A stretch of DNA of 64,000 nt from contig NZ_CP031967.1 in NCBI RefSeq assembly GCF_003443615.1, positions 4,394,619 to 4,458,618 of the forward strand. The letters are read 5' to 3'. A program made the position numbers and the translations under genes. Shown here one piece after another: positions 47,262 through 57,008 of the stretch. Origin of the DNA: Alteromonas sp. BL110. Its GTDB lineage: Bacteria > Pseudomonadota > Gammaproteobacteria > Enterobacterales > Alteromonadaceae. How positions within the stretch are numbered: the stretch's first letter is position 1; every line of letters begins with the position of its first letter. The notes under the pieces were generated by a model that was not told the DNA's origin, ran no database searches, and was given only the letters and a program-made list of their open reading frames with translations.

Positions 47262-48497
47262 CTATGTGACACTCTGTAGTTGCTTAAATACATCGTTATC
47301 ATAACGCTTTTCCCTCATGATACTAGCCAATGACGTTACCGCTTTTTCAATATCAGAAAAACTCAGATACAGTGGCGCAAAGCCAATACGAAGTATGTTT
47401 GGGGCACGAAAATCGGCAATAACCCCTTCTGCAATCCACGCTTGGCAAATGGCATAAGCATCATCGTGGGCAAACGCAATTTGGCTACCTCGATTGTCTA
47501 GCGAAGGGCTTACCACCTTAAGTTCATCTAACAAATCCGCCCTTTTAGCTTCAGCGATAAAATAAGCTTGAAGCTTTTTAGATTTTTCATCAATAGCTTT
47601 AATCGAAACGCCTTCGAACACATCAAGGGCAGCATCTAAAATACTCATGCCAATAATACCTGGTGTACCACACAAGTTTTGCTTTATTGAGGTATCAGGA
47701 GCGTAGTCGGGAGAAAACGAAAATGGCGAGCTATGCCCCATCCAACCTGATAAGGGTTGTTTGTAAGAGCCCTGATGCCGTCGAGCAACATAGATAAACG
47801 CCGGGGCGCCTGGACCGCCATTTAAATACTTATAAGTACAACCAACGGCAAAGTCTACATTGCACTCATCTAGGTCGACAGGAAACGCGCCCGCACTATG
47901 TGCTAAATCCCATAGCGTAAGAATCCCTTTATTATGCGCCTGCTCAGTAATGCCTTTCATATCGAGCTTTAAGCCACTTCGAAAGTTAACTTGAGTCAAC
48001 ATGAGTACTGCAATATCGTCGGTAAGCTGGGCACCGACGTTATTTTCATCTATGTACCGGATGCTGTATTCAGTGCCCAGTAAGTCGAGTAAACCTTGTA
48101 CCATGTAAATATCGGTGGGAAAATTATCTCTTGTTGTAGCGATAACTTTTCTTTCAGGGTGCATTTTCAAGGCAGCGCTAAGTACTTTAAATAAATTGAT
48201 TGATATCGAATCGCAGCATATTACTTGCCCTTGCTTGGCTCCGATAATCGTGCCAATTTTGTCACCCACCTGTTGTGGTAATGAAATCCACTGATGCTTG
48301 TTCCAGCTAGTAATAAGGCCCTCGCCCCACTGACTTTTTACCACCTCACTGGCGCGCTCTTCCGCTTTTTTGGGCAAAGGTCCTAGAGAGTTACCATCAA
48401 GATAGATAGTATTGTTTGGCAACGAGAATTCACTCGCTTTGCTAAAAAGCGGATCTTTTTCATCAAGTTGCTTAGCAGAAAATACCTTATTTATCAT
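47262..48497 (-). CDS. kynU: Kynureninase
   Basis: KynU cleaves L-kynurenine to anthranilate and alanine with PLP in the cytoplasm. The 411-residue protein opens with IYLDGNSLGPLPKKAEE. It has WDLAHSAGAFPVDLDECNVDFAVGCTYKYLNGGPGAPAF containing the PLP lysine, and later SSPFSFSPDY. Length fits. The start overlaps the end of the upstream formamidase-like gene by 11 nt, giving a two-gene tryptophan-degradation unit. Tryptophan dioxygenase is not in the window. Confidence 0.95.
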   Translation of the reverse strand: MINKVFSAKQLDEKDPLFSKASEFSLPNNTIYLDGNSLGPLPKKAEERASEVVKSQWGEGLITSWNKHQWISLPQQVGDKIGTIIGAKQGQVICCDSISINLFKVLSAALKMHPERKVIATTRDNFPTDIYMVQGLLDLLGTEYSIRYIDENNVGAQLTDDIAVLMLTQVNFRSGLKLDMKGITEQAHNKGILTLWDLAHSAGAFPVDLDECNVDFAVGCTYKYLNGGPGAPAFIYVARRHQGSYKQPLSGWMGHSSPFSFSPDYAPDTSIKQNLCGTPGIIGMSILDAALDVFEGVSIKAIDEKSKKLQAYFIAEAKRADLLDELKVVSPSLDNRGSQIAFAHDDAYAICQAWIAEGVIADFRAPNILRIGFAPLYLSFSDIEKAVTSLASIMREKRYDNDVFKQLQSVT

Positions 48498-49686
48498 GTT
48501 GACCTAAAACCTCTAGTAAAGCATCAAAGGATGTTGATTCAGGGTGTAGCCAATCGAAATGACCACCATTTGTTATTATTCTATTTTTTGCGCCGGGCAT
48601 TGTAGCGTGGTGTTCGGGTACAATACTATCTTCGTTGCCTTGCAATAATATTACCGAAGACTTGATTTTTGCTACATCTGGCGAAGCTATTTGGTATTCA
48701 CGTTCGTTTTCGTTGGGCATTCCACCCATAAATTTCGGCGTAGCTGTCTGACAGCTATTTTCGCCAAGTGCATAGCTTTTCATATTCGTTATAGCGGCAA
48801 GGCCTATCACCTTTTTGATGCCTTTACTTACTTCGCTACTCGATAGTTGCTGTGCGGCAAGTAAGCCAAGATGCCCGCCTGCAGAGTGACCCACTAAATA
48901 TATGTTGCGGTTATCACCCGTCGCTTCAATTGTTTCTATCGATGCTTTCACAGCCCTTGTTACATCTTCTAGGCTACCAGGCCAGCCTCCGCCTTTATCA
49001 CCAACGCGCCGATACTCCATTGCATAGACACCCATCCCAAGCTCTGCCAACGCATGATAAAACCCTTTCGCATGGTCATAGCCGTATGCATTAAGCCAAC
49101 ACCCACCATGTACAAAAATAACGGCGTTCCCAGCAAACTCATTTTCAACCCCACCGCGGCCATGCCATACATACACAATCTGAAGCGGGTCATCCCCATA
49201 GTTGAATTGGGTGTCATGCTCTGACGTTGGCAAGACACCCAACGCAGAATATGGAACTTGTGACGTTGGCAAGACACCCAACGCAGTATATGAAACTTGG
49301 GTCAGGGTGGGTGAAATTTCATTCGAATGAGCGCTTACATCTCTATTGGTATGGGTGTCATTCGAAGCGTTTTTCGAGGTCAACTTGGATTCATTATCGT
49401 GGGTGTCTTTGTAATTCGACGTTGTTTGCGTGACACCCATCGTAGAAGATGGCACTCGCGCGGCTACGTGAGCCTCCAAGTTAGCATGGGTGTCATTTGA
49501 TGAGTCATCGGGAATTAAATGACGCTCATTTACATGGGTGTCTTTGTAATTTTTGTAATTTGCAACGCTTCCCTTATTTTGAAATGAGGTAGCTTGAGCA
49601 TTTACTGGAGCCGAGAGTGTAGCTAGTGCGGCTAATATTGTCGGGAAGATGGGCTTGATGAAAGATTTCATATTTATCGTTTTCAT
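48487..49686 (-). CDS. Alpha/beta hydrolase, probable kynurenine formamidase, exported, with repeat-derived N-terminal region
   Basis: This 399-residue protein. The C-terminal about 240 residues form an alpha/beta hydrolase with oxyanion HGGCW, nucleophile elbow LVGHSAGGHLG, acid in ILLQGNEDSIVPEHH and histidine in NGGHFDWLHP. The overlap with kynU suggests arylformamidase (N-formylkynurenine to kynurenine). A signal peptide (TILAALATLSAPVNAQA) leads it. Residues about 35-160 are a low-complexity, polar segment rich in DTHVN/DTHAN/DTHTN and in a duplicated 13-residue unit containing ALGVLPTS, all encoded by GACACCCA elements. An exported formamidase paired with a cytoplasmic kynureninase is odd. 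The substrate is inferred from context. Confidence 0.78.
   Translation of the reverse strand: MKTINMKSFIKPIFPTILAALATLSAPVNAQATSFQNKGSVANYKNYKDTHVNERHLIPDDSSNDTHANLEAHVAARVPSSTMGVTQTTSNYKDTHDNESKLTSKNASNDTHTNRDVSAHSNEISPTLTQVSYTALGVLPTSQVPYSALGVLPTSEHDTQFNYGDDPLQIVYVWHGRGGVENEFAGNAVIFVHGGCWLNAYGYDHAKGFYHALAELGMGVYAMEYRRVGDKGGGWPGSLEDVTRAVKASIETIEATGDNRNIYLVGHSAGGHLGLLAAQQLSSSEVSKGIKKVIGLAAITNMKSYALGENSCQTATPKFMGGMPNENEREYQIASPDVAKIKSSVILLQGNEDSIVPEHHATMPGAKNRIITNGGHFDWLHPESTSFDALLEVLGQHDK
49027..49542. repeat. Cluster of GACACCCA/TGGGTGTC elements inside the formamidase-like gene
   Basis: Perfect plus cores lie at 49027, 49234, 49273 and 49432. Perfect reverse cores lie at 49208, 49352, 49400, 49487 and 49535. 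The copies at 49234 and 49273 belong to two near-identical 39-bp units (GTTGGCAAGACACCCAACGC in each). The pair 49208/49234 forms an inverted repeat. Extended matches TTACAAAGACACCCA appear on the minus strand at 49400 and 49535. Confidence 0.93.
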
Positions 49687-49763
49687 TTCAATAAACCATA
49701 GAGTACCAAGTAAATGGTGGCACTCTACGATTAATTTTTTGTCATATTGTTAATGGTCTCTGC

Positions 49764-50939
49764 TTAAATCATTTCAACAGCCAGTGCTACTCCTTCTCCT
49801 CCACCAATGCATAAGGAAGCAATACCTTTATGTTCGCCACGCTGCTTAAGGGCATGCAGCAGAGTTACCAAAATACGTGCGCCCGATGCACCGATTGGGT
49901 GGCCCAAAGCACATGCACCGCCTTTCACGTTCACTTTATTTTCATCAAGCCCGAGTTTCTTGACTGCTAGCATGGTCACCATTGCGAAAGCTTCATTAAT
50001 TTCGAACAAATCGACTTCTTCTTTTGTCCAGCCTGCTTTATCTAGCACTTTTTCCATTGCTCCTACAGGTGCCACAGTAAAGTTTTCAGGTTCAATAGAA
50101 TTTGTAGCGTGAGCAACTACACGTGCCAGTGGCGCTAAACCAAGTTCCTTCGCTTTACTCTCACTCATAACAACCAGTGCTGCAGCACCATCGGAAATTG
50201 AGCTTGAGTTAGCTGCAGTGACCGTACCGTCTTTTTTGAACGCAGGTCTTAAAGTTGGAATTTTTTCAGGACGTGCTGAACCTGGGCCTTCATCGGTATC
50301 GACAACGGTGTCGCCCTTTCTAGACGAAATTGTCACTGGAACTATTTCATCAACAAATGTACCGCTATTTATTGCTTCATGAGCTTTCGAAAGCGAACTC
50401 AACGCAAACTCATCCATTTCGCCGCGAGAAATATTTTCTCCATCGGCCGTATCTTGCGCAAAACATCCCATTGCTTTTCCATCATAGGCGTTTTCTAGCC
50501 CATCAAGCATCATGTGATCTAGCACTTGGCCATGCCCCATGCGATAACCCGTTCTTGCTTTAGGCAGCATGTAGGGCGCATTACTCATGCTCTCCATTCC
50601 ACCCGCTACAACTGCTGTTGCACTGCCCGCTTTGATTAGGTCGTGCGCCATCATTACCGCTTTTAGTCCCGAGCCGCATACTTTGTTAATAGTTGTTACA
50701 CCTGCGCTTAGCGGAAGCCCTGCCCCCAGTGATGCTTGTCGTGCAGGTGATTGACCAAGGCCAGCAGGTAACACGCACCCCATGATAACTTCATCAATTA
50801 CAGAGACATCCATCTCTTCACAGGCTGCTTTAATCGCAGCCTCCCCCAGTTTAGTCGCAGTAAGCGAAGACAAATTACCGTTGAAGCCACCCATTGGTGT
50901 GCGCTTAGCCGCGACAATAACCACTGAATCTTTACTCAT
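49764..50939 (-). CDS. Acetyl-CoA C-acetyltransferase (thiolase)
   Basis: A 391-residue thiolase. It has the acyl-accepting cysteine in NKVCGSGLKAVM, the catalytic histidine in GGACALGHPIGASGARI and the second cysteine in SLCIGGGEGVALAVE. It is divergent from liuR and likely cleaves acetoacetyl-CoA formed downstream of leucine degradation. I place the start at 50939 (MSKDSVVIV), preceded by AGGG seven bases away; a longer ATG frame begins at 50960. The segment EEMDVSVIDEV is encoded by a GACATCCA variant of the dispersed repeat at 50805. Confidence 0.92.
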   Translation of the reverse strand: MSKDSVVIVAAKRTPMGGFNGNLSSLTATKLGEAAIKAACEEMDVSVIDEVIMGCVLPAGLGQSPARQASLGAGLPLSAGVTTINKVCGSGLKAVMMAHDLIKAGSATAVVAGGMESMSNAPYMLPKARTGYRMGHGQVLDHMMLDGLENAYDGKAMGCFAQDTADGENISRGEMDEFALSSLSKAHEAINSGTFVDEIVPVTISSRKGDTVVDTDEGPGSARPEKIPTLRPAFKKDGTVTAANSSSISDGAAALVVMSESKAKELGLAPLARVVAHATNSIEPENFTVAPVGAMEKVLDKAGWTKEEVDLFEINEAFAMVTMLAVKKLGLDENKVNVKGGACALGHPIGASGARILVTLLHALKQRGEHKGIASLCIGGGEGVALAVEMI

Positions 50940-51074
50940 AACCGTGCCCTTAAAATTCATTTAAATTATAGAGTTAAGTGAAGAAGGCCGCACAGATGTA
51001 TACAAAAGTAAACACCTCTAATAGCGACTATGCTTTGCCTTCACCATGAAAAATTGACGTTAGCAAAATGTTAC

Positions 51075-51112
51075 TTTACCTTAACGTAAAATGTAATTAA
51101 CGTTAACGTAAA
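51075..51112. promoter_or_regulatory. Two LiuR-type palindromic operators
   Basis: TTTACCTTAACGTAAA (51075-51090) and TTAACGTTAACGTAAA (51097-51112) are 16-bp near-palindromes of the TTTACGTNNACGTAAA kind known for the MerR-type LiuR regulators of branched-chain catabolism. They lie between thiolase and liuR and could control both directions. Confidence 0.65.
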
Positions 51113-51199
51113 CCTGTACTAAGTATGTGTCAACCAATCACTGCGTTTTAATATAGCGGTATAAAAACAAGAAGCTTTAAACGATAGTGCTGTTGCGAT

Positions 51200-51242
51200 G
51201 ACACCCAACCTACTACAGATAAATTAATTACAAAGACACCCA
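51200..51242 (+). repeat. Two GACACCCA elements upstream of liuR
   Basis: Direct cores at 51200-51207 and 51235-51242. The second sits in ATTACAAAGACACCCAC and so matches the extended consensus. Spacing is 35 bp. Confidence 0.85.
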
Positions 51243-51289
51243 CGTTAAAACAAAGGTGTTAAACAGCGCTGAAATACAAGGTACATGTA

Positions 51290-51697
51290 ATGAGCAAGTA
51301 CGAAGACGAAACAACATATGCAATAGGTGAACTCGCGCGAGAGTTTGACATTACTCCTCGTTCAATTCGTTTTTATGAAGAGCAAGGGCTAATGTCGCCG
51401 GCCAGAACTGGACAGAATCGTGTTTATTTAAACAAAGACAGAGTGCGCTTAAAGCTTATCTTGCGCGGAAAACGCTTAGGTTTTTCCCTTGCTGAAGTCA
51501 AAACACTGTTCGACATGTACGACACTAATCCCAACTCGGCCATTCAGCTAGAAGCCATGCTTGAAATGACTGAGCAAAAAAGAGCTGTGCTTAAACAACA
51601 ATTAGAAGATATTCAGATGCTAATGGCAGAACTGGATGATGTTGAAGCACGTTGCCGTGAAGAACTCGCAGAATTAAAACGAGGAAATATCGCATGA
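51290..51697 (+). CDS. liuR: MerR-family regulator LiuR
   Basis: This 135-residue MerR-type protein has a winged-helix N-terminus [57 protein letters not shown] is characteristic of the LiuR subgroup, and a C-terminal dimerising coiled coil follows. No metal-binding cysteine pair is seen. It heads the liu operon and overlaps liuA by 4 nt (ATGA). It is expected to respond to branched-chain catabolic intermediates and bind the operators upstream. Confidence 0.92.
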   Translation: MSKYEDETTYAIGELAREFDITPRSIRFYEEQGLMSPARTGQNRVYLNKDRVRLKLILRGKRLGFSLAEVKTLFDMYDTNPNSAIQLEAMLEMTEQKRAVLKQQLEDIQMLMAELDDVEARCREELAELKRGNIA

Positions 51698-52863
51698 ACA
51701 CCTCCTACCCTACTTTGAATTTTGGACTTGGTGAAGACATCGAGATGCTACGCGACCAGGTCTACCAATTTGCACAAAATGAGATTGCTCCTCTGGCTGA
51801 ACAAGCAGACGCAGATAACCAATTTCCAAATCAACTGTGGACTAAGCTTGGTGATATGGGTTTATTGGGTGTAACTGTTTCAGAGCAATACGGTGGCTCT
51901 GACATGGGGTATCTCGCCCACACTATTGCTATGGAGGAAGTTAGCCGTGCATCAGGTGGAATAGGATTGAGTTACGGCGCACATTCAAACCTTTGTGTTA
52001 ATCAAATTTTCAAAAATGGTAACGACGCTCAGCGTGCAAAGTATCTTCCTAAGCTAGTAAGCGGTGAACACGTTGGTGCATTAGCCATGAGTGAGCCAAA
52101 TGCAGGCTCGGACGTTGTTAGCATGAAATTAAAAGCTGAAAAGCGCGGCGACAAGTACATTCTCAACGGTAATAAAATGTGGATAACGAATGGCCCTGAT
52201 GCACATACCTTTGTTATCTACGCAAAGACCGACCCTAACGCGGGCCCAAAAGGGATCACAGCGTTTATAGTTGAACGAGATTTCCCAGGCTTTAGCCGTG
52301 CGCAAAAGCTCGACAAACTTGGCATGCGCTCGTCTAACACTTGTGAATTAGTGTTCGAAGATTGCGAAGTACCAGCCGAAAATATCCTTGGCAAAGAAGG
52401 CGAAGGCGTTCGTGTCCTAATGAGCGGCTTAGATTACGAGCGTCTAGTTTTATCAGGTGGCCCACTCGGCATTATGCAATCGTGCATGGATATTGTTGTT
52501 CCATATATTCACGATCGACAGCAGTTTGGTCAATCAATTGGGCAATTCCAACTGGTACAGGGCAAAGTAGCTGACATGTATACGCAAATGAATGCGGCGC
52601 GAGCTTACGTTTATACGGTTGCACAGTCTTGCGATCGTGGTGAGACAACGCGCAAAGATGCAGCTGGCGCTATTCTTTACTCAGCAGAACTTGCTACAAA
52701 AATGGCTTTAGATGCCATTCAGTTGCTAGGGGGTAATGGCTATATCAATGAATATCCTACTGGCCGCCTATTACGTGACGCCAAGCTTTATGAAATTGGT
52801 GCAGGTACATCGGAAATTCGCCGAATGCTAATTGGCCGCGAGCTTTTTAACGAATCTATGTAA
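51694..52863 (+). CDS. liuA: Isovaleryl-CoA dehydrogenase
   Basis: This 389-residue FAD-dependent acyl-CoA dehydrogenase oxidises isovaleryl-CoA to 3-methylcrotonyl-CoA in leucine degradation. Motifs are [55 protein letters not shown] with the catalytic glutamate of the isovaleryl subgroup, [18 protein letters not shown] and [40 protein letters not shown]. Translationally coupled to liuR. Confidence 0.95.
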   Translation: MNTSYPTLNFGLGEDIEMLRDQVYQFAQNEIAPLAEQADADNQFPNQLWTKLGDMGLLGVTVSEQYGGSDMGYLAHTIAMEEVSRASGGIGLSYGAHSNLCVNQIFKNGNDAQRAKYLPKLVSGEHVGALAMSEPNAGSDVVSMKLKAEKRGDKYILNGNKMWITNGPDAHTFVIYAKTDPNAGPKGITAFIVERDFPGFSRAQKLDKLGMRSSNTCELVFEDCEVPAENILGKEGEGVRVLMSGLDYERLVLSGGPLGIMQSCMDIVVPYIHDRQQFGQSIGQFQLVQGKVADMYTQMNAARAYVYTVAQSCDRGETTRKDAAGAILYSAELATKMALDAIQLLGGNGYINEYPTGRLLRDAKLYEIGAGTSEIRRMLIGRELFNESM

Positions 52864-52940
52864 TACGGGGTTCAGGGTGGAAGGCAATTTTTATTAAACA
52901 AAGAAAGATTAAACACTCTTTATTGTGTGGAAATTAGCAA

Positions 52941-53072
52941 GACACCCACCCTAAAACTTATTAGGTACATTTACGAAAGCTGAGCTTTATTAATAGGCCA
53001 ATGAATTACAAAGACACCCATCACAGCGAAAGTGCTTAGCATAGGTGTCTCGCTAGTCATCTTGCTGACTAG
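52941..53072. repeat. GACACCCA elements and hairpin in the liuA-liuB spacer
   Basis: Cores at 52941-52948 and 53013-53020 (in ATTACAAAGACACCCA) and a reverse variant TAGGTGTC at 53042-53049. Next to it, CTAGTCA (53053-53059) pairs with TGACTAG (53066-53072). The 254-nt spacer is long for this operon and is mostly occupied by these elements. Confidence 0.85.
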
Positions 53073-53117
53073 TGGTAACGCGACAGCCGTCGCCTATACC
53101 CAACACAAGGAGGGGTT

Positions 53118-54725
53118 ATGCCCGTTCTTCGCTCAAGTATAAATACGAAGTCCGAAACATTTATCGCAAACGCCGAACATATGCAGGCTCAGGTAAATGA
53201 TCTAGTCGAAAAAATAGAACAGATTTGTCAAGGTGGTGGGGAAAAAGCAGCCCAACGCCACGTGTCAAGAGGAAAACTATTACCTCGTGACAGAATAAAC
53301 GCCCTCATCGATCCTGACACCCCGTTTCTGGAAATAGGCCAGTTAGCTGCCTGGGAAGTATATGAAGACTATGTACCCTGTGCAGGGGTTGTTGCCGGTA
53401 TCGGTATTGTTGCTGGCATCGAGTGCATGATTGTCGCTAATGATGCCACAGTCAAAGGCGGGACGTACTACCCTCTTACTGTTAAAAAGCACCTTCGAGC
53501 TCAAACCATCGCAGAGCAGAATAACTTACCTTGTATTTACTTAGTGGATTCAGGTGGTGCTAATTTACCTCGTCAAGATGAAGTATTTCCTGACAGAGAT
53601 CATTTCGGCCGCATATTCTTCAACCAAGCGAATATGTCTGCTAAGAATATCCCTCAAATCGCGGTAGTTATGGGCTCCTGTACAGCAGGCGGTGCTTATG
53701 TTCCTGCTATGGCTGATGAAAGTATTATCGTTAAAGAGCAGGCGACTATTTTCTTAGGTGGGCCACCACTTGTTAAAGCAGCGACAGGTGAAGTGGTAAC
53801 CGCAGAAGAACTTGGTGGCGGCGACGTACACACCCGGATTTCTGGGGTCGCTGATCATTTAGCCAATAATGACCATCATGCACTTTCTTTAGCCCGAAAT
53901 GCTATTTCTAGGTTGAACAGAAAGAAGCCAGAATGCTTTAACATGGCTGAGGTAAAACCTCCACGCTACGACACTAAAGAGATTTACGGCATCGTGCCTG
54001 CCGATAGTCGTCAGACATATGATGTAAGAGAAATCATTGCGCGTGTTGTTGATGACTCTGACTTTGATGAGTTCAAACCGCTTTACGGCACAACTCTGGT
54101 TTGCGGTTTTGCACGCATTTTCGGCTTCCCTGTGGGCATCGTGGCCAATAACGGCATACTTTTCGGTGAAAGTGCGCTTAAAGGCGCTCATTTTGTCGAG
54201 CTTTGTGCAATGCGTAAAATTCCCCTCGTATTTTTGCAAAACATCACTGGCTTTATGGTCGGTAAGCAATACGAACATGGTGGTATCGCGAAACATGGAG
54301 CCAAAATGGTAACCGCCGTAGCATGTGCGAATGTACCAAAACTTACAGTGCTTATCGGAGGAAGTTTTGGTGCAGGTAATTACGGCATGTGCGGCAGAGC
54401 CTATGACCCGCGCTTCCTTTTCATGTGGCCAAATGCCCGAATCTCTGTAATGGGCGGAGAACAAGCTGCTGGCGTTCTCGCACAGGTAAAGCGCGATCAA
54501 AAAGAGCGTTCTGGCGAGTCTTGGAGCATAGATGAGGAGAAAGCATTTAAACAACCCGTCATTGATACCTACGAAAAGCAAGGACATCCATACTATGCAT
54601 CAGCAAGGCTTTGGGATGATGGCGTTATTGACCCGGCGGATACGCGGTTAGTGCTTGGGCTATCGCTGTCAGCGACCCTCAATAAGCCTATCGAAGACAC
54701 CCAATTTGGCATATTTAGAATGTAG
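53118..54725 (+). CDS. liuB: Methylcrotonyl-CoA carboxylase, carboxyltransferase (beta) subunit
   Basis: The 535-residue carboxyltransferase of methylcrotonyl-CoA carboxylase moves CO2 from biotin to 3-methylcrotonyl-CoA. It begins with a typical lead and [22 protein letters not shown]. Signature parts are [78 protein letters not shown] and [35 protein letters not shown]. It has an ideal ribosome site AAGGAGG. The core at 54696 near its end encodes the conserved DTQFGIFRM and is likely coincidental. Confidence 0.96.
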   Translation: MPVLRSSINTKSETFIANAEHMQAQVNDLVEKIEQICQGGGEKAAQRHVSRGKLLPRDRINALIDPDTPFLEIGQLAAWEVYEDYVPCAGVVAGIGIVAGIECMIVANDATVKGGTYYPLTVKKHLRAQTIAEQNNLPCIYLVDSGGANLPRQDEVFPDRDHFGRIFFNQANMSAKNIPQIAVVMGSCTAGGAYVPAMADESIIVKEQATIFLGGPPLVKAATGEVVTAEELGGGDVHTRISGVADHLANNDHHALSLARNAISRLNRKKPECFNMAEVKPPRYDTKEIYGIVPADSRQTYDVREIIARVVDDSDFDEFKPLYGTTLVCGFARIFGFPVGIVANNGILFGESALKGAHFVELCAMRKIPLVFLQNITGFMVGKQYEHGGIAKHGAKMVTAVACANVPKLTVLIGGSFGAGNYGMCGRAYDPRFLFMWPNARISVMGGEQAAGVLAQVKRDQKERSGESWSIDEEKAFKQPVIDTYEKQGHPYYASARLWDDGVIDPADTRLVLGLSLSATLNKPIEDTQFGIFRM

Positions 54726-54736
54726 GAGTTCGGGTT

Positions 54737-55537
54737 ATGGAACAATCAGTTATTTACAGCGTAGATGATAGAAACATTGCCACTGTCACCTTAAACAGGG
54801 CTGATAAACATAATGCCTTCAACGACGAAATGATAATCGAGCTGACTCGTTTGTTTAAAAAAGCGGGCGAAGACGAGAACGTTCGCGCGCTTATTTTAAG
54901 AGCGGAAGGTAAAAGTTTTAGCGCAGGCGCCGACCTTAACTGGATGAAAAAAATGGCCAGTTATACTGAAGCACAAAATGAAAGTGACGCTCTCGCATTA
55001 GCAACCATGCTGCAGACGCTTTATAAAATGCCAAAGCCCACAATAGCGAGAGTACAAGGTGCAGCTTTTGGCGGCGCAGTCGGTTTAATTGCTTGTTGTG
55101 ATATTGCTATTGGAAGCAAGCTCAGCAAGTTTTGCTTAAGCGAAGTTAAAATAGGCCTTATCCCCGCGACTATCAGTCCTTACGTTGTTGAAGCAATGGG
55201 GGCACGTGTATGCCGACGCTACTTTCAAACCGCTGAAGTGTTTTCTGCGCGTAGAGCACGACGACTAGGTCTATTGAGCGAATCAGTTACCGAAGATGAG
55301 CTAGATAGCACTATCGACGATATTTTATCAAACATACTGAAAAATGGCCCCCAAGCAGTAGCGAAAGCTAAAGACTTGGTGCAATGGGTGTCTACGCAAG
55401 AGATTGACGATGCCCTTCTAATAAAAACGAGCAAACTTATTGCACAAGTTAGGACTTCTGATGAAGGTCAAGAAGGTTTGTCAGCCTTTTTAGAAAAGCG
55501 CAGTGCGTCATGGGTGGAGGTACAAAATGATAAATAA
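54737..55537 (+). CDS. liuC: Methylglutaconyl-CoA hydratase
   Basis: This 266-residue crotonase-fold enzyme hydrates 3-methylglutaconyl-CoA to HMG-CoA. Motifs include [33 protein letters not shown] (oxyanion and the methylglutaconyl-type DLNWM), [21 protein letters not shown] and [29 protein letters not shown] precedes the ATG and the gene lies 11 nt after liuB. It overlaps liuD by 11 nt. Confidence 0.93.
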   Translation: MEQSVIYSVDDRNIATVTLNRADKHNAFNDEMIIELTRLFKKAGEDENVRALILRAEGKSFSAGADLNWMKKMASYTEAQNESDALALATMLQTLYKMPKPTIARVQGAAFGGAVGLIACCDIAIGSKLSKFCLSEVKIGLIPATISPYVVEAMGARVCRRYFQTAEVFSARRARRLGLLSESVTEDELDSTIDDILSNILKNGPQAVAKAKDLVQWVSTQEIDDALLIKTSKLIAQVRTSDEGQEGLSAFLEKRSASWVEVQNDK

Positions 55538-57008
55538 ATTACTAATCGCAAACCGTGGCGAAATAGCCTGCCGTGTTATAAAGACAGCCAACGTACAAGG
55601 TATAAAAACCGTAGCTGTTTATTCAGACGCAGATGCGAATGCACTTCATGTAAAAATGGCTGACGAAGCAGTTTATTTAGGGCCATCTCCGTCAAAAGAA
55701 AGTTACTTACGTGGTGAACTCATTATTGAGAAATCGAAAGAGCTTGAAGTGGATGCTATCCACCCAGGTTACGGCTTTCTCTCTGAGAATGCTGAGTTTG
55801 CAAACCTTTGTACAAAAAATAACATTATCTTTGTGGGTCCACCGGCTTCTGCAATAGAAGCGATGGGGTCTAAGTCTGCCGCGAAGCACATTATGGAAAA
55901 AGCAGGTGTGCCCTTGGTGCCGGGCTACCATGGCGACGAACAAAGTGAAGCGGTGTTGAAAGGCGCTGCCGATGAGATGGGCTACCCGGTGCTTTTGAAA
56001 GCCGCAGCTGGTGGCGGCGGTAAAGGCATGCGCCAAGTGTGGAGCGAGAAAGAATTTTCTCAAGCGCTAAACGCAGCTAAACGTGAATCTATGGCTAGCT
56101 TTGGTGACGACCATATGCTGGTTGAAAAGTACCTAACCCGCCCTCGTCATGTTGAAATACAAGTTTTCTGTGACACCCATGGTAACGGTGTATACCTTTT
56201 CGAGCGTGATTGCTCGGTTCAACGTCGTCACCAAAAAATTATCGAAGAAGCGCCTGCTCCTAACATGTCGCAGTCAGTGAGAGAAAAAATGGGCGAAGCG
56301 GCGATACTGGCGGCGAAAGCAATTAATTACGTAGGTGCAGGAACTGTAGAGTTCTTACTTGATGAAGACGATTCATTTTACTTTATGGAAATGAATACAC
56401 GCTTGCAGGTTGAACACCCTGTGACAGAAATGATTACCCGAGAAGATTTGGTTCATTGGCAATTAACTATTGCTGAAGGCAAGCCCCTACCTAAGCAACA
56501 AAATGAACTTACGTTAACAGGACACGCATTCGAAGCACGTATTTATGCTGAAGATCCGAACAACGAGTTTCTCCCCTCTACCGGCACGCTGTGCCTGTTG
56601 CGCACACCAATAGAAAGTGACGTAGTTCGCATTGATACAGGTGTTGATGAAGGGGATGAGGTGAGCATTTTTTACGACCCTATGATTGCCAAGCTGGTGG
56701 TTTGGGGAGATAACCGTGAGATGGCGCTTAAGCGGCTCATTAGTGCGTTGGGTGAATACCATATTGACGGTGTAAGCACGAATATTGACTTTCTAAAGCG
56801 TGTTGCAAGGCACCCAGCCTTCATTGCTGCTGAGCTTACAACTACATTTGTAGAAAAACACAACGATTCGTTGTTTAGTCCTACAGCTAGCGAAGACACC
56901 CATGCCAATTTCCCTTCAATGGCGTTACTTTCGCTTTTAAGAAGAAAGGTTACAACGAGTAATCGTACCCCCGAGGTATGGTCCTCTAATGGTGCGTGGC
57001 GGCCCTAA
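55527..57008 (+). CDS. liuD: Methylcrotonyl-CoA carboxylase biotin-carboxylase (alpha) subunit, N-terminal part (frameshifted)
   Basis: This is the biotin carboxylase portion, 493 residues. It starts [21 protein letters not shown] with GGAGG seven bases before. ATP-grasp motifs [44 protein letters not shown] and [16 protein letters not shown] are intact. The reading frame then stops at 57006-57008 after GAWRP. Continuation of the protein is in the +1 frame immediately after. Removing one C from the CCC at 57003-57005 would give GAWRPNGIHKE and join both parts, producing a subunit of about 670 residues, the usual length. A repeat-derived DTHAN lies at 56895. Confidence 0.85.
   Translation: MINKLLIANRGEIACRVIKTANVQGIKTVAVYSDADANALHVKMADEAVYLGPSPSKESYLRGELIIEKSKELEVDAIHPGYGFLSENAEFANLCTKNNIIFVGPPASAIEAMGSKSAAKHIMEKAGVPLVPGYHGDEQSEAVLKGAADEMGYPVLLKAAAGGGGKGMRQVWSEKEFSQALNAAKRESMASFGDDHMLVEKYLTRPRHVEIQVFCDTHGNGVYLFERDCSVQRRHQKIIEEAPAPNMSQSVREKMGEAAILAAKAINYVGAGTVEFLLDEDDSFYFMEMNTRLQVEHPVTEMITREDLVHWQLTIAEGKPLPKQQNELTLTGHAFEARIYAEDPNNEFLPSTGTLCLLRTPIESDVVRIDTGVDEGDEVSIFYDPMIAKLVVWGDNREMALKRLISALGEYHIDGVSTNIDFLKRVARHPAFIAAELTTTFVEKHNDSLFSPTASEDTHANFPSMALLSLLRRKVTTSNRTPEVWSSNGAWRP

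Larger units (their letters stand above)
50940..51289. promoter_or_regulatory. Divergent thiolase / liuR regulatory region
   Basis: This region carries two LiuR-like operators at 51075-51112 and two GACACCCA elements at 51200 and 51235. The latter lie between the operators and the liuR start, within 90 nt of it. No gene. Confidence 0.6.

Noticed and set aside
53889..54587. 232-codon minus-strand open frame
   Set aside because: It lies wholly antisense to the strongly conserved liuB and shows no domain.
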